A DNA stretch of 64,000 nt from Pseudomonas lundensis. GTDB taxonomy: Bacteria; Pseudomonadota; Gammaproteobacteria; Pseudomonadales; Pseudomonadaceae. The stretch's first letter is position 1. Each line of letters starts with the position of its first letter. This document shows positions 1-7,561 of this stretch, one piece after another. The DNA lies in assembly GCF_001042985.1 (NCBI RefSeq), contig NZ_JYKY01000010.1, positions 1 to 64,000 of the forward strand, written 5' to 3'. The position numbers and the translations under genes are program-made. The notes below the pieces were generated by a model. It ran no database searches. It worked only from the letters and a program-made list of their open reading frames with translations, and had not been told where the DNA came from.

Positions 1-55
1 AGATATCTGCAACCAGATCCCAGGCTGCGTCGGGGAGTTCATACCGCTTTGCCAT
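1..55 (-). CDS. IS5-family transposase, N-terminal fragment cut by window edge
   Basis: The minus strand from 55 encodes MAKRYELPDAAWDLVADI and then leaves the window. This is the typical N-terminus of IS5/IS427-group transposases found in Pseudomonas (MA(K/R)RYELPDAAW...). A strong ribosome binding site (AGGAGG, 62-67 on the plus strand as CCTCCT) lies 6 bp upstream of the start. Only 18 codons are visible, so catalytic residues cannot be checked. The gene is divergent from rpoS, with 106 bp between the two start codons. Confidence 0.65.
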   Translation of the reverse strand, partial: MAKRYELPDAAWDLVADI

Positions 56-125
56 CTTGGCCTCCTGGCTTTAATGGCGGTGTATTTTACAGAAAATCGT
101 ATTTCTTGGGTTTACGTACAGAGCC
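1..125 (-). mobile_element. End of an IS5-family insertion sequence (partial)
   Basis: The left edge of the window contains the first codons of a transposase gene and its leader, read on the minus strand. The probable terminal end of the element is the sequence TTTACGTACAGAGCC ending near 125, since related IS5/IS427-group elements, as I recall them, begin with a GGCTCTGTACG-like inverted repeat. Sequence from about 126 onward (TTGAGGTCGAACTCAAC, then the ribosome binding site) looks like normal Pseudomonas rpoS leader. The exact boundary and target duplication cannot be fixed because the other end lies outside the window. Confidence 0.6.
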
Positions 126-161
126 TAGAGCTTGAGGTCGAACTCAACAAAGGACTATAAA

Positions 162-1166
162 ATGGCTCTCAACAAAGAAGCGCCGGGGTTTGACATCGAC
201 GATGAGGTGCTCCTTATGGACCCTGATATCGTCATGGACTCGATGTCAGAAGAAGATGCTTCACCCCCTACAGTTCGTACCAAGTCCAAAACTTCATCTG
301 CGTTAAAGCAGCATAAATACATTGATTACACCCGGGCGCTTGATGCGACTCAGTTGTACCTCAATGAAATCGGTTTTTCCCCATTACTCTCTCCCGAAGA
401 GGAAGTCCATTTTGCGCGTTTGTCGCAAAGTGGAGATCCGGCCGGGCGTAAGCGCATGATTGAAAGCAACTTGCGGCTGGTGGTTAAAATTGCCCGCCGC
501 TACGTCAATCGCGGGTTATCGCTGCTCGACCTGATTGAAGAGGGCAACCTGGGCCTTATTCGGGCTGTCGAGAAGTTTGATCCCGAACGCGGGTTCCGTT
601 TCTCGACTTACGCCACCTGGTGGATCCGCCAAACGATTGAACGGGCGATCATGAACCAGACCCGTACCATCCGTTTGCCGATCCATGTTGTTAAAGAACT
701 CAACGTCTATCTGCGAGCTGCGCGTGAACTCACGCAGAAACTCGACCACGAACCCTCCCCTGAAGAAATCGCCAATCTGCTCGAAAAACCCGTTGCTGAA
801 GTCAAGCGCATGCTCGGCCTCAACGAGCGGGTGTCCTCGGTGGATGTGTCTTTGGGGCCTGACTCCGATAAAACCCTGCTCGATACCCTGACAGATGATC
901 GTCCTACAGATCCGTGTGAACTGTTGCAGGATGACGATTTATCTCAGAGCATCGATCAGTGGCTGTCGGAATTGACCGACAAGCAGCGCGAGGTGGTTAT
1001 TCGCCGCTTCGGCTTGCGGGGTCATGAAAGCAGTACGCTTGAAGATGTAGGGCTTGAAATTGGCTTGACGCGTGAGCGTGTGCGCCAGATTCAAGTCGAA
1101 GGACTCAAGCGCTTGCGCGAGATCCTGGAGCGTAATGGGCTCTCCAGTGAGTCATTGTTCCAATAG
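162..1166 (+). CDS. rpoS: RNA polymerase sigma factor RpoS
   Basis: This is the stationary-phase and general stress sigma-S factor, 334 residues from the ATG at 162. That start follows a good ribosome binding site (AAAGGA, 149-154); a TTG 30 bp upstream in the same frame is less likely. Region 1.2 ([17 protein letters not shown]), region 2 ([43 protein letters not shown] split across the core-binding and -10 helices), region 3 and region 4 ([14 protein letters not shown] helix-turn-helix) are all present and the length is normal. In Pseudomonas, rpoS is normally transcribed from promoters in and before nlpD. Here an insertion sequence end lies about 36 bp upstream, so nlpD is not adjacent. 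The open reading frame itself looks intact. Confidence 0.97.
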   Translation: MALNKEAPGFDIDDEVLLMDPDIVMDSMSEEDASPPTVRTKSKTSSALKQHKYIDYTRALDATQLYLNEIGFSPLLSPEEEVHFARLSQSGDPAGRKRMIESNLRLVVKIARRYVNRGLSLLDLIEEGNLGLIRAVEKFDPERGFRFSTYATWWIRQTIERAIMNQTRTIRLPIHVVKELNVYLRAARELTQKLDHEPSPEEIANLLEKPVAEVKRMLGLNERVSSVDVSLGPDSDKTLLDTLTDDRPTDPCELLQDDDLSQSIDQWLSELTDKQREVVIRRFGLRGHESSTLEDVGLEIGLTRERVRQIQVEGLKRLREILERNGLSSESLFQ

Positions 1167-1180
1167 AGCGTGCAGTACCT

Positions 1181-1210
1181 GAAACCCCGGCTAAAAGCCG
1201 GGGTTTTTTA
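1181..1210 (+). terminator. Rho-independent terminator of rpoS
   Basis: A 7-bp GC stem (CCCCGGC at 1185-1191 with GCCGGGG at 1197-1203), a TAAAA loop and a run of T follow the rpoS stop codon by about 18 bp. Confidence 0.9.
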
Positions 1211-1389
1211 TGCGCGATCAGTTATGCCTTCCTGGCGTATTGAACGGAAAACTACCGCGGCCTGCGTTTTTTTCCTTCTGTTGATGGGGAAAAGTAACCA
1301 GCAACGGTAAACATTTTTAATTCGCTGTTCGGAATTGGGCATTTGAAATGAGGCGCCGCGAGTGAAAATGGATATTTGTTTCGCTGTTT

Positions 1390-1407
1390 TGTAAGCCTTT
1401 ACTTACT
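1390..1407 (+). promoter_or_regulatory. GacA upstream activating sequence of rsmZ
   Basis: TGTAAG-N6-CTTACT matches the Pseudomonas GacA-binding consensus TGTAAG-N6-CTTACA in 11 of 12 fixed positions. It is centred about 182 bp upstream of the predicted rsmZ start, which is the usual unusually long distance for this gene. The stretch between the rpoS terminator and this site (1211-1389) holds no gene that I can see. The stretch 1408-1545 is AT-rich, as expected for the region upstream of rsmZ. Confidence 0.85.
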
Positions 1408-1545
1408 CTTCTTGTAAGCTAAAGGTTCATGAAAGAATAAGTAGTTAGATTTTCTTACCTGTTTTATTTTTTAAGTTGTTGATATATATAAACTTCTTTT
1501 TTTGTTGCGTGTCTGTCGTGTAATAAAAATCTATATATGGTGCGC

Positions 1546-1573
1546 TTGCAGCAACCTTGGAAATCTCTAATAT
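1546..1573 (+). promoter_or_regulatory. Predicted sigma-70 promoter of rsmZ
   Basis: TTGCAG (1546-1551), 16 bp and TAATAT (1568-1573) precede the first RNA hairpin by 7 bp, giving a start of transcription near 1580-1581. Confidence 0.7.
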
Positions 1574-1580
1574 CAGAACT

Positions 1581-1711
1581 GTATCGACGGATCGATACAT
1601 CGTTCAGGGATGGACGTTGAAGGACATCGCAGGAAGCGATTCATCAGGATGATGAAAGGGAAAAAAGGGATTAGGGAATAAATGTGGGCGGGTCAAACCG
1701 CCCCTTTTTTT
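1581..1711 (+). ncRNA. rsmZ: Small regulatory RNA RsmZ
   Basis: RsmZ is the GacA-dependent RNA that binds and removes the translational repressors RsmA/RsmE. In Pseudomonas its gene lies directly downstream of rpoS, as here. About nine GGA motifs are visible, several in hairpin loops: GTATCG-ACGGAT-CGATAC (1581-1598), the CGT...ACG stem around AGGGATGG, ATCGC-AGGAA-GCGAT, and a TCATC/GATGA stem. Single-stranded AGGGA motifs follow before the terminator. The 3' end is a terminator hairpin, GGGCGG with CCGCCC (1686-1691 and 1698-1703), followed by T7. The usual next gene in Pseudomonas, the ferredoxin gene fdxA, is not found downstream. Confidence 0.93.
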
Positions 1712-1790
1712 ACTTGGCCTACGTGCCACAGACGAATGCTTGATTTATCTCGCTTGCGTCTGAGTGTGACCCCCCTTATTTAAAACAAAC

Positions 1791-1823
1791 CGCCCAAGGT
1801 CATTAAGGCCTTGGGCGTTTTTT
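1791..1823. terminator. Bidirectional terminator between rsmZ and xenB
   Basis: A 9-bp perfect stem (CGCCCAAGG at 1791-1799, CCTTGGGCG at 1809-1817) is followed by six T on the plus strand. On the minus strand it is followed by a T-rich tract (GTTTGTTTTAAATAAG), so it most likely ends the arsR-MFS-xenB transcript and backs up the rsmZ terminator. Confidence 0.8.
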
Positions 1824-1859
1824 ATGGCGTGCGTTAAAGGCGCGTCATCTCAGCACCAA

Positions 1860-2909
1860 TCACAGCGCCGGGTAGTCGATGTAGCCTTGCGGTCCGTGAG
1901 AGTAAAAGGTCTGCGGTTGAGGTTCATTGAGCGGGGCATCCGCCTTGAAGCGCTCAGGCAAATCCGGGTTTGCGATGTAAGGCACGCCAAAAGCCACGGC
2001 ATCTGCTTTGCCAGCAGCCAGCAAGGCGTTGGCGCTGTCTTTGGTAAAGCGCTCATTAGCGATGTAAGGGCCGCCAAAGGCCGCTTTCAATTGCGGGCCC
2101 AGGCTGTCAGCGCCCTCTGCTTCGCGTGAGCAGATGAACGCGATACCGCGCTTGCCCAGCTCTCGTGCCACATAGCCAAAGGTTTCAGCCAGGTTCTCAT
2201 CACCCATATCGTGCAAGTCTGCACGAGGCGACAAGTGCACACCTACGCGCCCCGGCCCCCAGACGCTGATAGCAGCGTCCGTGACTTCCAGCAACAGGCG
2301 GGCGCGGTTTTCCACTGAGCCGCCGTACTGATCCGTGCGCTGGTTCGTGCTGCTCTGCAGGAACTGATCGAGCAGATAACCATTGGCGCCGTGAATCTCG
2401 ACCCCATCAAAACCAGCCGCCTTGGCGTTTTCTGCGCCTGTGCGATAGGCCTCGACAATGTCAGCGATCTCGGCTGTTTCCAGTGCGCGTGGTGTAGGGA
2501 AATCCACTTTCGGGCGCAGCAGGCTGACGTGGCCTTTAGCCGCGATGGCGCTTGGCGCAACCGGCGTTTCGCCGTTCAGGTAGGTGGGGTGAGAGATACG
2601 GCCCACGTGCCACAGTTGCAGGAAGATTCGGCCACCCGCTTGGTGCAACGCTTTAGTGATATTGGTCCAGCCGCGTACCTGAGCGTCTGACCAGATCCCT
2701 GGGGTGTCCGGGTAGCCAACGCCCATTGGCGTCACCGAAGTCGCCTCGCTGAGGATCAGACCAGCGCTGGCACGTTGCACGTAGTACTCGGCCATCAACG
2801 CATTCGGGACGCGGCCTTCATCGGCGCGGCAGCGGGTCAGTGGGGCCATGATGATGCGGTTGGGCAGTTCGAGCTCGCCCAGTTTGATAGGGTCGAAAAG
2901 GGTGGTCAT
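1860..2909 (-). CDS. xenB: Old yellow enzyme family xenobiotic reductase (XenB-like)
   Basis: This 349-residue FMN-dependent NAD(P)H oxidoreductase closely matches XenB of P. fluorescens, a member of the NemA/XenB branch that reduces nitroesters, nitroaromatics and electrophilic enones. Visible landmarks are the N-terminal FDPIKLGELELPNRIIMAPLTRCRA strand in two parts, the FMN-site motifs LQLWHVGRISH, and the substrate-binding pair H-G-A-N in FDGVEIHGANGYLLDQFLQ. The C-terminal GKADAVAFGVPYIANPDLP segment is also present. It is the last gene of a three-gene operon, 17 bp after the MFS gene, ending at a strong terminator. The start ATG at 2909 follows GAGAGG on the minus strand. Confidence 0.93.
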   Translation of the reverse strand: MTTLFDPIKLGELELPNRIIMAPLTRCRADEGRVPNALMAEYYVQRASAGLILSEATSVTPMGVGYPDTPGIWSDAQVRGWTNITKALHQAGGRIFLQLWHVGRISHPTYLNGETPVAPSAIAAKGHVSLLRPKVDFPTPRALETAEIADIVEAYRTGAENAKAAGFDGVEIHGANGYLLDQFLQSSTNQRTDQYGGSVENRARLLLEVTDAAISVWGPGRVGVHLSPRADLHDMGDENLAETFGYVARELGKRGIAFICSREAEGADSLGPQLKAAFGGPYIANERFTKDSANALLAAGKADAVAFGVPYIANPDLPERFKADAPLNEPQPQTFYSHGPQGYIDYPAL

Positions 2910-2926
2910 GTCTGTAGCCTCTCGGA

Positions 2927-4093
2927 TCAGTGTGTGGCAGTGGCCAGGTCGGGCGTCCCGCCCTGGCGAAAAGTAATCAGGGTCACCAGCAATGCCAGGA
3001 CCGCCAACGCTGCGGCAGCCAGCGGCACGCTGGTCAGGCCGAAGCCATGTGCAATCACGCTGCCGCCTATCCAGGCGCCCAATGCGTTACCGATGTTGAA
3101 GGCGCCGATGTTCAGGGTTGAAACCAGATTGGGGGCGGCTTTGCCGAAGGTCACGACGTTGACTTGCAGCGCCGGGACGGCTGCAAACGAGGCGGTAGCC
3201 CACAGGAACAAGGTGATCTCAGTCGGGATCACGGCCACGCTGGTCCAGGTCAGGACGGTCGATATCACGGCCATGGCGATGAAGACGACCATCAGGGTGG
3301 CGGCCAGACGCTTGTCAGCCAATTTGCCGCCGATGATGTTGCCGACGGTGAGCCCGAGGCCGATCAGCAGCAAGGTCCAGGTCACGCCCCGCGGCGATAC
3401 GCCAGTCACGTCACCCAGCAACGGCGCCACATAGGTGAAAAGGGTGAACATCGACGCCGCAAACAACGCGGTCATGCTCAGGGACAGCCAGATGCCAGCG
3501 CCTTTGAGTGCTCTGAGCTCGGCTCGCATGTCGAGTTTTTCTTCGTCACGCTTGGTTGGCAAGAAGCGGATCAGGCCAATCAGCGCGATCACGCCGATGA
3601 CGGTGACGGCGAAAAACGTCGAGCGCCATCCGGCGGCTTGCCCCAGCGCGGTCCCCAAGGGCACGCCCAGCACGTTTGCCAGTGTCAGCCCCGTGAACAT
3701 CAGCGCAACGGCGGAGGCGCGCTTGTTGGCGGGCACCAGGCCCGCCGCCACGACCGAGCCAATGCCGAAAAAAGCGCCATGGCAAAGCGCTGTGACTACG
3801 CGGGCAAACATCAGCACGTTGTAATCGCTGGCCACAGCGCACAACAGGTTGCCGACGATAAAAATACCCATCAAGGCCACCAGCGCGGCCTTGCGTGGCA
3901 GCTTGGCAGTCGCCAGCGCCATGAACGGCGCGCCGATGGCCACGCCTAACGCGTAACCGGTGACCAGCCAGCCAGCACCGGGAATGGAGACACCCAGGTC
4001 GGCAGCCACATCGGGCAGCAAGCCCATGATGACGAACTCGGTGGTCCCGATAGCGAAGGCGCTGAGCGCCAGGATGAGAAGCGAGAGGGGCAT
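2927..4093 (-). CDS. MFS transporter of the DHA1 drug/sugar efflux type
   Basis: This inner membrane protein of 388 residues has about 12 hydrophobic segments. It begins with the LALSAFAIGTTEFVIMGLLP signature typical of AraJ/YdhP-like DHA1 exporters, and a PRKAAL loop follows TM2-TM3. Its substrate is not known. Its position between an ArsR regulator (11 bp upstream) and XenB (17 bp downstream) suggests it exports a compound that XenB also handles or that the regulator senses. This is an inference from context. Confidence 0.85.
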   Translation of the reverse strand: MPLSLLILALSAFAIGTTEFVIMGLLPDVAADLGVSIPGAGWLVTGYALGVAIGAPFMALATAKLPRKAALVALMGIFIVGNLLCAVASDYNVLMFARVVTALCHGAFFGIGSVVAAGLVPANKRASAVALMFTGLTLANVLGVPLGTALGQAAGWRSTFFAVTVIGVIALIGLIRFLPTKRDEEKLDMRAELRALKGAGIWLSLSMTALFAASMFTLFTYVAPLLGDVTGVSPRGVTWTLLLIGLGLTVGNIIGGKLADKRLAATLMVVFIAMAVISTVLTWTSVAVIPTEITLFLWATASFAAVPALQVNVVTFGKAAPNLVSTLNIGAFNIGNALGAWIGGSVIAHGFGLTSVPLAAAALAVLALLVTLITFRQGGTPDLATATH

Positions 4094-4104
4094 GAAAATC
4101 CTTG

Positions 4105-4407
4105 TTAAAGCGTTTGGTTGAATTGTTCGAGGAAGGCCCTGATGGTGTCTTCGTTACGTTTGAAAAAGTGCCATTGCCCGTGCTTCTGGCTGGTAATCAG
4201 GCCCGCGCGTTGCAAGGTCGCCAGGTGTGCTGAAACCGTCGACTGCGAGAGGCCGCAATGCTGGTCAAATTGACCGGCGCACACGCCGTGCTCGGTGGAA
4301 TGCAGTTGGTCTGGAAATGACTTTTCGGGATCTTTAAGCAGGTGAAGGATTTCTCGGCGTACTGGGTGTGCCAGCGCTTTTATTATTTCGTCGAGGTCGA
4401 TGTTCAT
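4105..4407 (-). CDS. ArsR-family winged-helix transcriptional regulator
   Basis: This 100-residue repressor-type protein has the ArsR fold: an ALAHPVRREILHLL helix, then LSQSTVSAHLATLQRAGLI as the recognition helix-turn-helix, then the wing (SQKHGQWHFFKRN). I prefer the ATG at 4407; a TTG at 4422 adds five residues (MSTAT) but has no clear ribosome binding site. Two cysteines, C43 and C51 in GVCAGQFDQHC, lie just before the DNA-recognition helix. They could form a thiol switch, but no metal-binding CxCxxC motif is present. It is the first gene of the operon with the MFS and xenB genes and probably autoregulates through the palindromes upstream. Confidence 0.88.
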   Translation of the reverse strand: MNIDLDEIIKALAHPVRREILHLLKDPEKSFPDQLHSTEHGVCAGQFDQHCGLSQSTVSAHLATLQRAGLITSQKHGQWHFFKRNEDTIRAFLEQFNQTL

Positions 4408-4436
4408 GGTGGCAGTGCTCAATGAGGTACAACGTT

Positions 4437-4522
4437 ATATCGCGATGAGGCGAACTTTAAATCGTAATATCGCGATATACAAATATGATTTTGATCTGAG
4501 ATCAGTACAAATCGATATATCG
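4437..4522. promoter_or_regulatory. Candidate ArsR operators (three related dyads)
   Basis: The 156-bp gap between arsR and acpH has three related AT-rich dyads. They are ATATCGCGATGA (4437-4448), a perfect 12-bp palindrome ATATCGCGATAT (4467-4478), and CGATATATCG (4511-4520). Repeated dyads immediately upstream of an arsR-type gene are typical operator arrangements. Which protein binds is inferred. Confidence 0.55.
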
Positions 4523-4563
4523 AGTTATAACGATATGGAGGGTGCAGTGCTAAACTGCGCGCC

Positions 4564-5142
4564 ATGAATTATCTCGCACATCTGCACCTTGGCGGCCAGC
4601 GCCCTGAAGAATTACTCGGCAGCCTTTATGGCGACTTTGTCAAAGGCCCGCTGCAAGGTGAGTTCCGGCCGGGTATTGAGTCCGGCATCCAGTTGCACCG
4701 CAGCATTGATGCGTTTACGGATGCTCACCCCTTAGTCGGGCAGGCACTGTCGCGGTTTACCCACACGCGACGGCGGTATGCAGGCATCGTGCTCGATGTG
4801 TTTTTCGACCATTGCCTGGCCCGTGACTGGGGTCACTATGCCGATGTACCGCTGGAGCGCTTTACGTCGGGTTTTTATCGTGTGTTGGGGGCCGAGCCGC
4901 AGTTGCCCGCCCGATTGGCGGCCATTGCACCGCACATGGCCGCCCACGACTGGTTGGGTTCCTATCAGGACTACTCAACGCTGGAACGGGTGTTTAACGG
5001 GATTGCCCGCCGCCTGTCACGCCCCCAGGAACTGGCGGGCGCCATGCAGGATCTGGATGCGCTGTATCAGCCTTTAAGCGACGACTTTCAAGCGTTCTAC
5101 CCCGAGCTACAGACTTACGCCGCTCATGCGCTGAGCCGCTGA
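4564..5142 (+). CDS. acpH: Acyl carrier protein phosphodiesterase
   Basis: AcpH hydrolyses the phosphopantetheine arm from holo-acyl carrier protein. The 192-residue product begins MNYLAHLHLGGQRPEELLGSLYGDFVKG. It carries the HD-like metal-binding pattern of the family (H in LHRSIDAFTDAHP, then DVFFDHCLARDW), all expected in DUF479/AcpH proteins. It is a stand-alone gene divergent from arsR and convergent with olsA, 12 bp apart. Confidence 0.92.
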   Translation: MNYLAHLHLGGQRPEELLGSLYGDFVKGPLQGEFRPGIESGIQLHRSIDAFTDAHPLVGQALSRFTHTRRRYAGIVLDVFFDHCLARDWGHYADVPLERFTSGFYRVLGAEPQLPARLAAIAPHMAAHDWLGSYQDYSTLERVFNGIARRLSRPQELAGAMQDLDALYQPLSDDFQAFYPELQTYAAHALSR

Positions 5143-5154
5143 ATGCGCGTTGAG

Positions 5155-5952
5155 TCAGCGTTGCATTAACCAGCTGGCCTGAGCTGCACCCGCAGGCCCT
5201 GTCTGTTGGGGCTGTACCAGCACGCGTTCAATGGCTTGCTGTGCGCGGAAGGCGAGGACGGTCCGTTCCTGATTCAGGCACGCAATGGGTTCGAGCAGGT
5301 GGATCTCCACGTCCGCCGTGTCGTGACTGAACAACCGCATCAAATGCGACAGCAAGTCGTCATCGCCGATGAAAGGCGCAATCGGGTCGGTCGAGCCATC
5401 ACGCAGATAACGGATCGCGACCGGTTGCAGGTGCGCGCCGCTGTCGATCGCCGCTGAGAGCAGTCGGCCGTGGAAGGTGCGCACGCAGCGGCCATCTGTC
5501 GTGGTGCCCTCGGGAAACATCAACAGCGGCAAGCCCTGACTCAAATGGTGACGCATCTGTTGGCGGATCAATTGGCTGTCGCCAGCACCGCGCCGGATGA
5601 ACAGACTGCCCGCCTTGGCGGCCAGCCATCCTGCGACCGGCCAGCCGCGCACATCGGCTTTGGACAAAAACGACAGTGGCGTCAATTGCCCCAACAGTGC
5701 GATGTCGGTCCATGACACATGGTTACTGACCCACAGCATCGAGGTGTCCGGCAACTGCCCGAACACGTTGATGCGAAAGGGCAGGGCACGGCTCAGGCGC
5801 GCCATGAAAAACTGTGACCAGCGCTGGCGCCTGACCTGAGTGCTGTTGAGTTTCAGGCGTTCCATCACGCCAAATACGCTGGCCATGCCCAGCCCCAACC
5901 CTACGACGCACAACACGTGGATCACGCGGCCGTAACGCCGCAAGCGACCCAT
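5155..5952 (-). CDS. olsA: Lyso-ornithine lipid O-acyltransferase
   Basis: OlsA adds the second acyl chain to lyso-ornithine lipid at the inner membrane. The 265-residue product has an N-terminal hydrophobic segment (VIHVLCVVGLGLGMASVFGV). It also has the PlsC-type acyltransferase motifs NHVSWTD (the family's H-x4-D box) and FPEGTTTDG. The ATG at 5952 overlaps the olsB stop codon by one base (TAATG), so the two are translationally coupled. A longer in-frame start exists inside olsB but is unlikely. The general 1-acylglycerol-3-phosphate acyltransferase role is the alternative; the olsB partner makes the lyso-ornithine role more likely. Confidence 0.88.
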   Translation of the reverse strand: MGRLRRYGRVIHVLCVVGLGLGMASVFGVMERLKLNSTQVRRQRWSQFFMARLSRALPFRINVFGQLPDTSMLWVSNHVSWTDIALLGQLTPLSFLSKADVRGWPVAGWLAAKAGSLFIRRGAGDSQLIRQQMRHHLSQGLPLLMFPEGTTTDGRCVRTFHGRLLSAAIDSGAHLQPVAIRYLRDGSTDPIAPFIGDDDLLSHLMRLFSHDTADVEIHLLEPIACLNQERTVLAFRAQQAIERVLVQPQQTGPAGAAQASWLMQR

Positions 5953-6707
5953 TACATGGCCGCCTTGAAGTGCCGGGCATAACGCGGGCACAGCTCGTCA
6001 CGTTTAAGCAAAATAAACACGTCGGCCACCTGGAAGTCTTCGTCCCAGCAAGGTTCGCCGCAGATTTTCGCTCCCAGGCGCATATAGGCCTTGAGCAGCG
6101 GCGGCAGTTCGGCAATCACGTTGGCGGGTAGTTCCTGATGTGGAATCGGCTTTTTCGGCTCGGCGCGCAGGTATTCGGTGCACAAGTAGCGTTCGCGTAA
6201 GCGCTGCATGATGGCATGGGCCTGAACGCCGCCGTCCTGCATCGGGATGCTGGCGCAGCCCATCAGGTATCGGTAGTGGCCCTGATTGAGGACTTCAGCC
6301 AGTTCGCCCCACAGCACGGCAATGGTGCCGCCATTGCGGTAGGCGGGGTCGACGCACGTTCGTCCGATTTCAAGGACAGGCCCTTGCAGGTGCGCCAGCC
6401 CGTGCAGATTGAATTCTTCTTCGCTGTAAAAATGCCCGATGCCGCGCGCGGCCGTGTGGTCCAGTAGCCGGGTGGTGGCGACCAGATGGCCGGTGTTGAG
6501 ATCGCGCACGCCGATGTGCGCACAATGCCTGTCGAAGTCGTCCTGATCGAGGCCGCCTTCTGCGCCTTTAAGCGTGGCCTTGAGTTCATCACTGAACACC
6601 CGGAAGCGCAGGGCCTGTGCCTCGCGTAACGCTTCGGGGCCGATCAGGCGTTCTGCTTGCAGGCGTCGTTCTTGAGCGGTGTCGCGAATGCGGGCGATTT
6701 GAGACAT
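5952..6707 (-). CDS. olsB: L-ornithine N(alpha)-acyltransferase
   Basis: OlsB transfers a 3-hydroxyacyl chain from acyl carrier protein to ornithine, the first step of the phosphorus-free ornithine lipids. The 251-residue protein has the GNAT/PEP-CTERM-type fold with the hallmark segments [32 protein letters not shown] in two parts, and [11 protein letters not shown]. The start at 6707 (MSQIARI) is preferred over a start 45 bp upstream. It forms a two-gene operon with olsA. In many bacteria these lipids replace phospholipids under phosphate limitation. I looked for but did not recognise a PhoB box in the 262-bp gap before the gene. Confidence 0.92.
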   Translation of the reverse strand: MSQIARIRDTAQERRLQAERLIGPEALREAQALRFRVFSDELKATLKGAEGGLDQDDFDRHCAHIGVRDLNTGHLVATTRLLDHTAARGIGHFYSEEEFNLHGLAHLQGPVLEIGRTCVDPAYRNGGTIAVLWGELAEVLNQGHYRYLMGCASIPMQDGGVQAHAIMQRLRERYLCTEYLRAEPKKPIPHQELPANVIAELPPLLKAYMRLGAKICGEPCWDEDFQVADVFILLKRDELCPRYARHFKAAM

Positions 6708-6969
6708 TGCGAATCTCCATGCAGGCCAATGCCCGCCGAGGGTGACTGCCAATCGACTGAGGGGTGCAACGTCAGGCTAGGCAGGTGCAATGTCATCGCC
6801 ATGACAATTGAGTGATGCTTGCGTGACAGGCGTTGCGCCGTTTTGTGCCTGATGAACTGTTTGGGCCGGCTGGCGTCCTACCCGATACGCTAAAAAAATC
6901 CCTCGCACCGCTTGCATGTGCCCCGGCTCGGGGTAATGTTCGCCCACGTTTAATTGCCGAAGAGTTCTT

Positions 6970-7560
6970 ATGTTCAAAGCGTGTTTGTCTTCTGTGTGCG
7001 CACTCTTGCTGACGCTAGGCGTAAGCCTGTCCGCGCAGGCCAATTGGTATCTGGATGGCGAGTCGTCACGGCTGTCGTTTATCACCACGCAAAATGCCAA
7101 CGTTGCCAACGTGCACCGTTTTTTGGTGTTGCACGGCAAGGTGAATAGCAAAGGGCAGGCGCAATTGAGGATTGAGATGGACTCAGTCAACAGCGCGGTG
7201 CCACTGCTCGACGAGCGCATGCGTGATGTGTTGTTCGACTTCAAGCACTTCCCGGAAGCACAGATCACCGCGCAAATAGACCTGCAACCGATTAACAACC
7301 TGGCACCCGGCGCCCAGTTTGAGCTGCGTTTGCCGGTCACGGTCAGCCTGCGGGGCAAACAGCACACCTATGATGCTCAACTGTTGGCCACCCGCCTGGA
7401 TGAGCACCGGTTTCAAGTGGTGACGCTGGAGCCGTTGGTGGTGCAGGCCGAGGACTTCGGTGTGCAGCCCGAGCTTGAAACACTGCGCAAACTGGCGGGA
7501 TTGTCCGCAATCAGTTTTTCAGTGCCGGTGGGTGCGGTCTTGATCTTCACGGCCCGCTGA
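6970..7560 (+). CDS. Periplasmic YceI-family protein
   Basis: The 196-residue product has a clear signal peptide (MFKACLSSVCALLLTLGVSLSAQA, cleavage after about residue 24). The YceI lipocalin-like barrel follows: NWYLDGESSRLSFITT, then DSVNSAVPLLDERMRDVLFD and LPVTVSLRG. YceI proteins bind amphiphilic or polyisoprenoid molecules; the ligand here is unknown. It ends one base before the cardiolipin synthase gene starts, so the two are almost certainly cotranscribed. Confidence 0.88.
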   Translation: MFKACLSSVCALLLTLGVSLSAQANWYLDGESSRLSFITTQNANVANVHRFLVLHGKVNSKGQAQLRIEMDSVNSAVPLLDERMRDVLFDFKHFPEAQITAQIDLQPINNLAPGAQFELRLPVTVSLRGKQHTYDAQLLATRLDEHRFQVVTLEPLVVQAEDFGVQPELETLRKLAGLSAISFSVPVGAVLIFTAR

Positions 7561-7561
7561 G

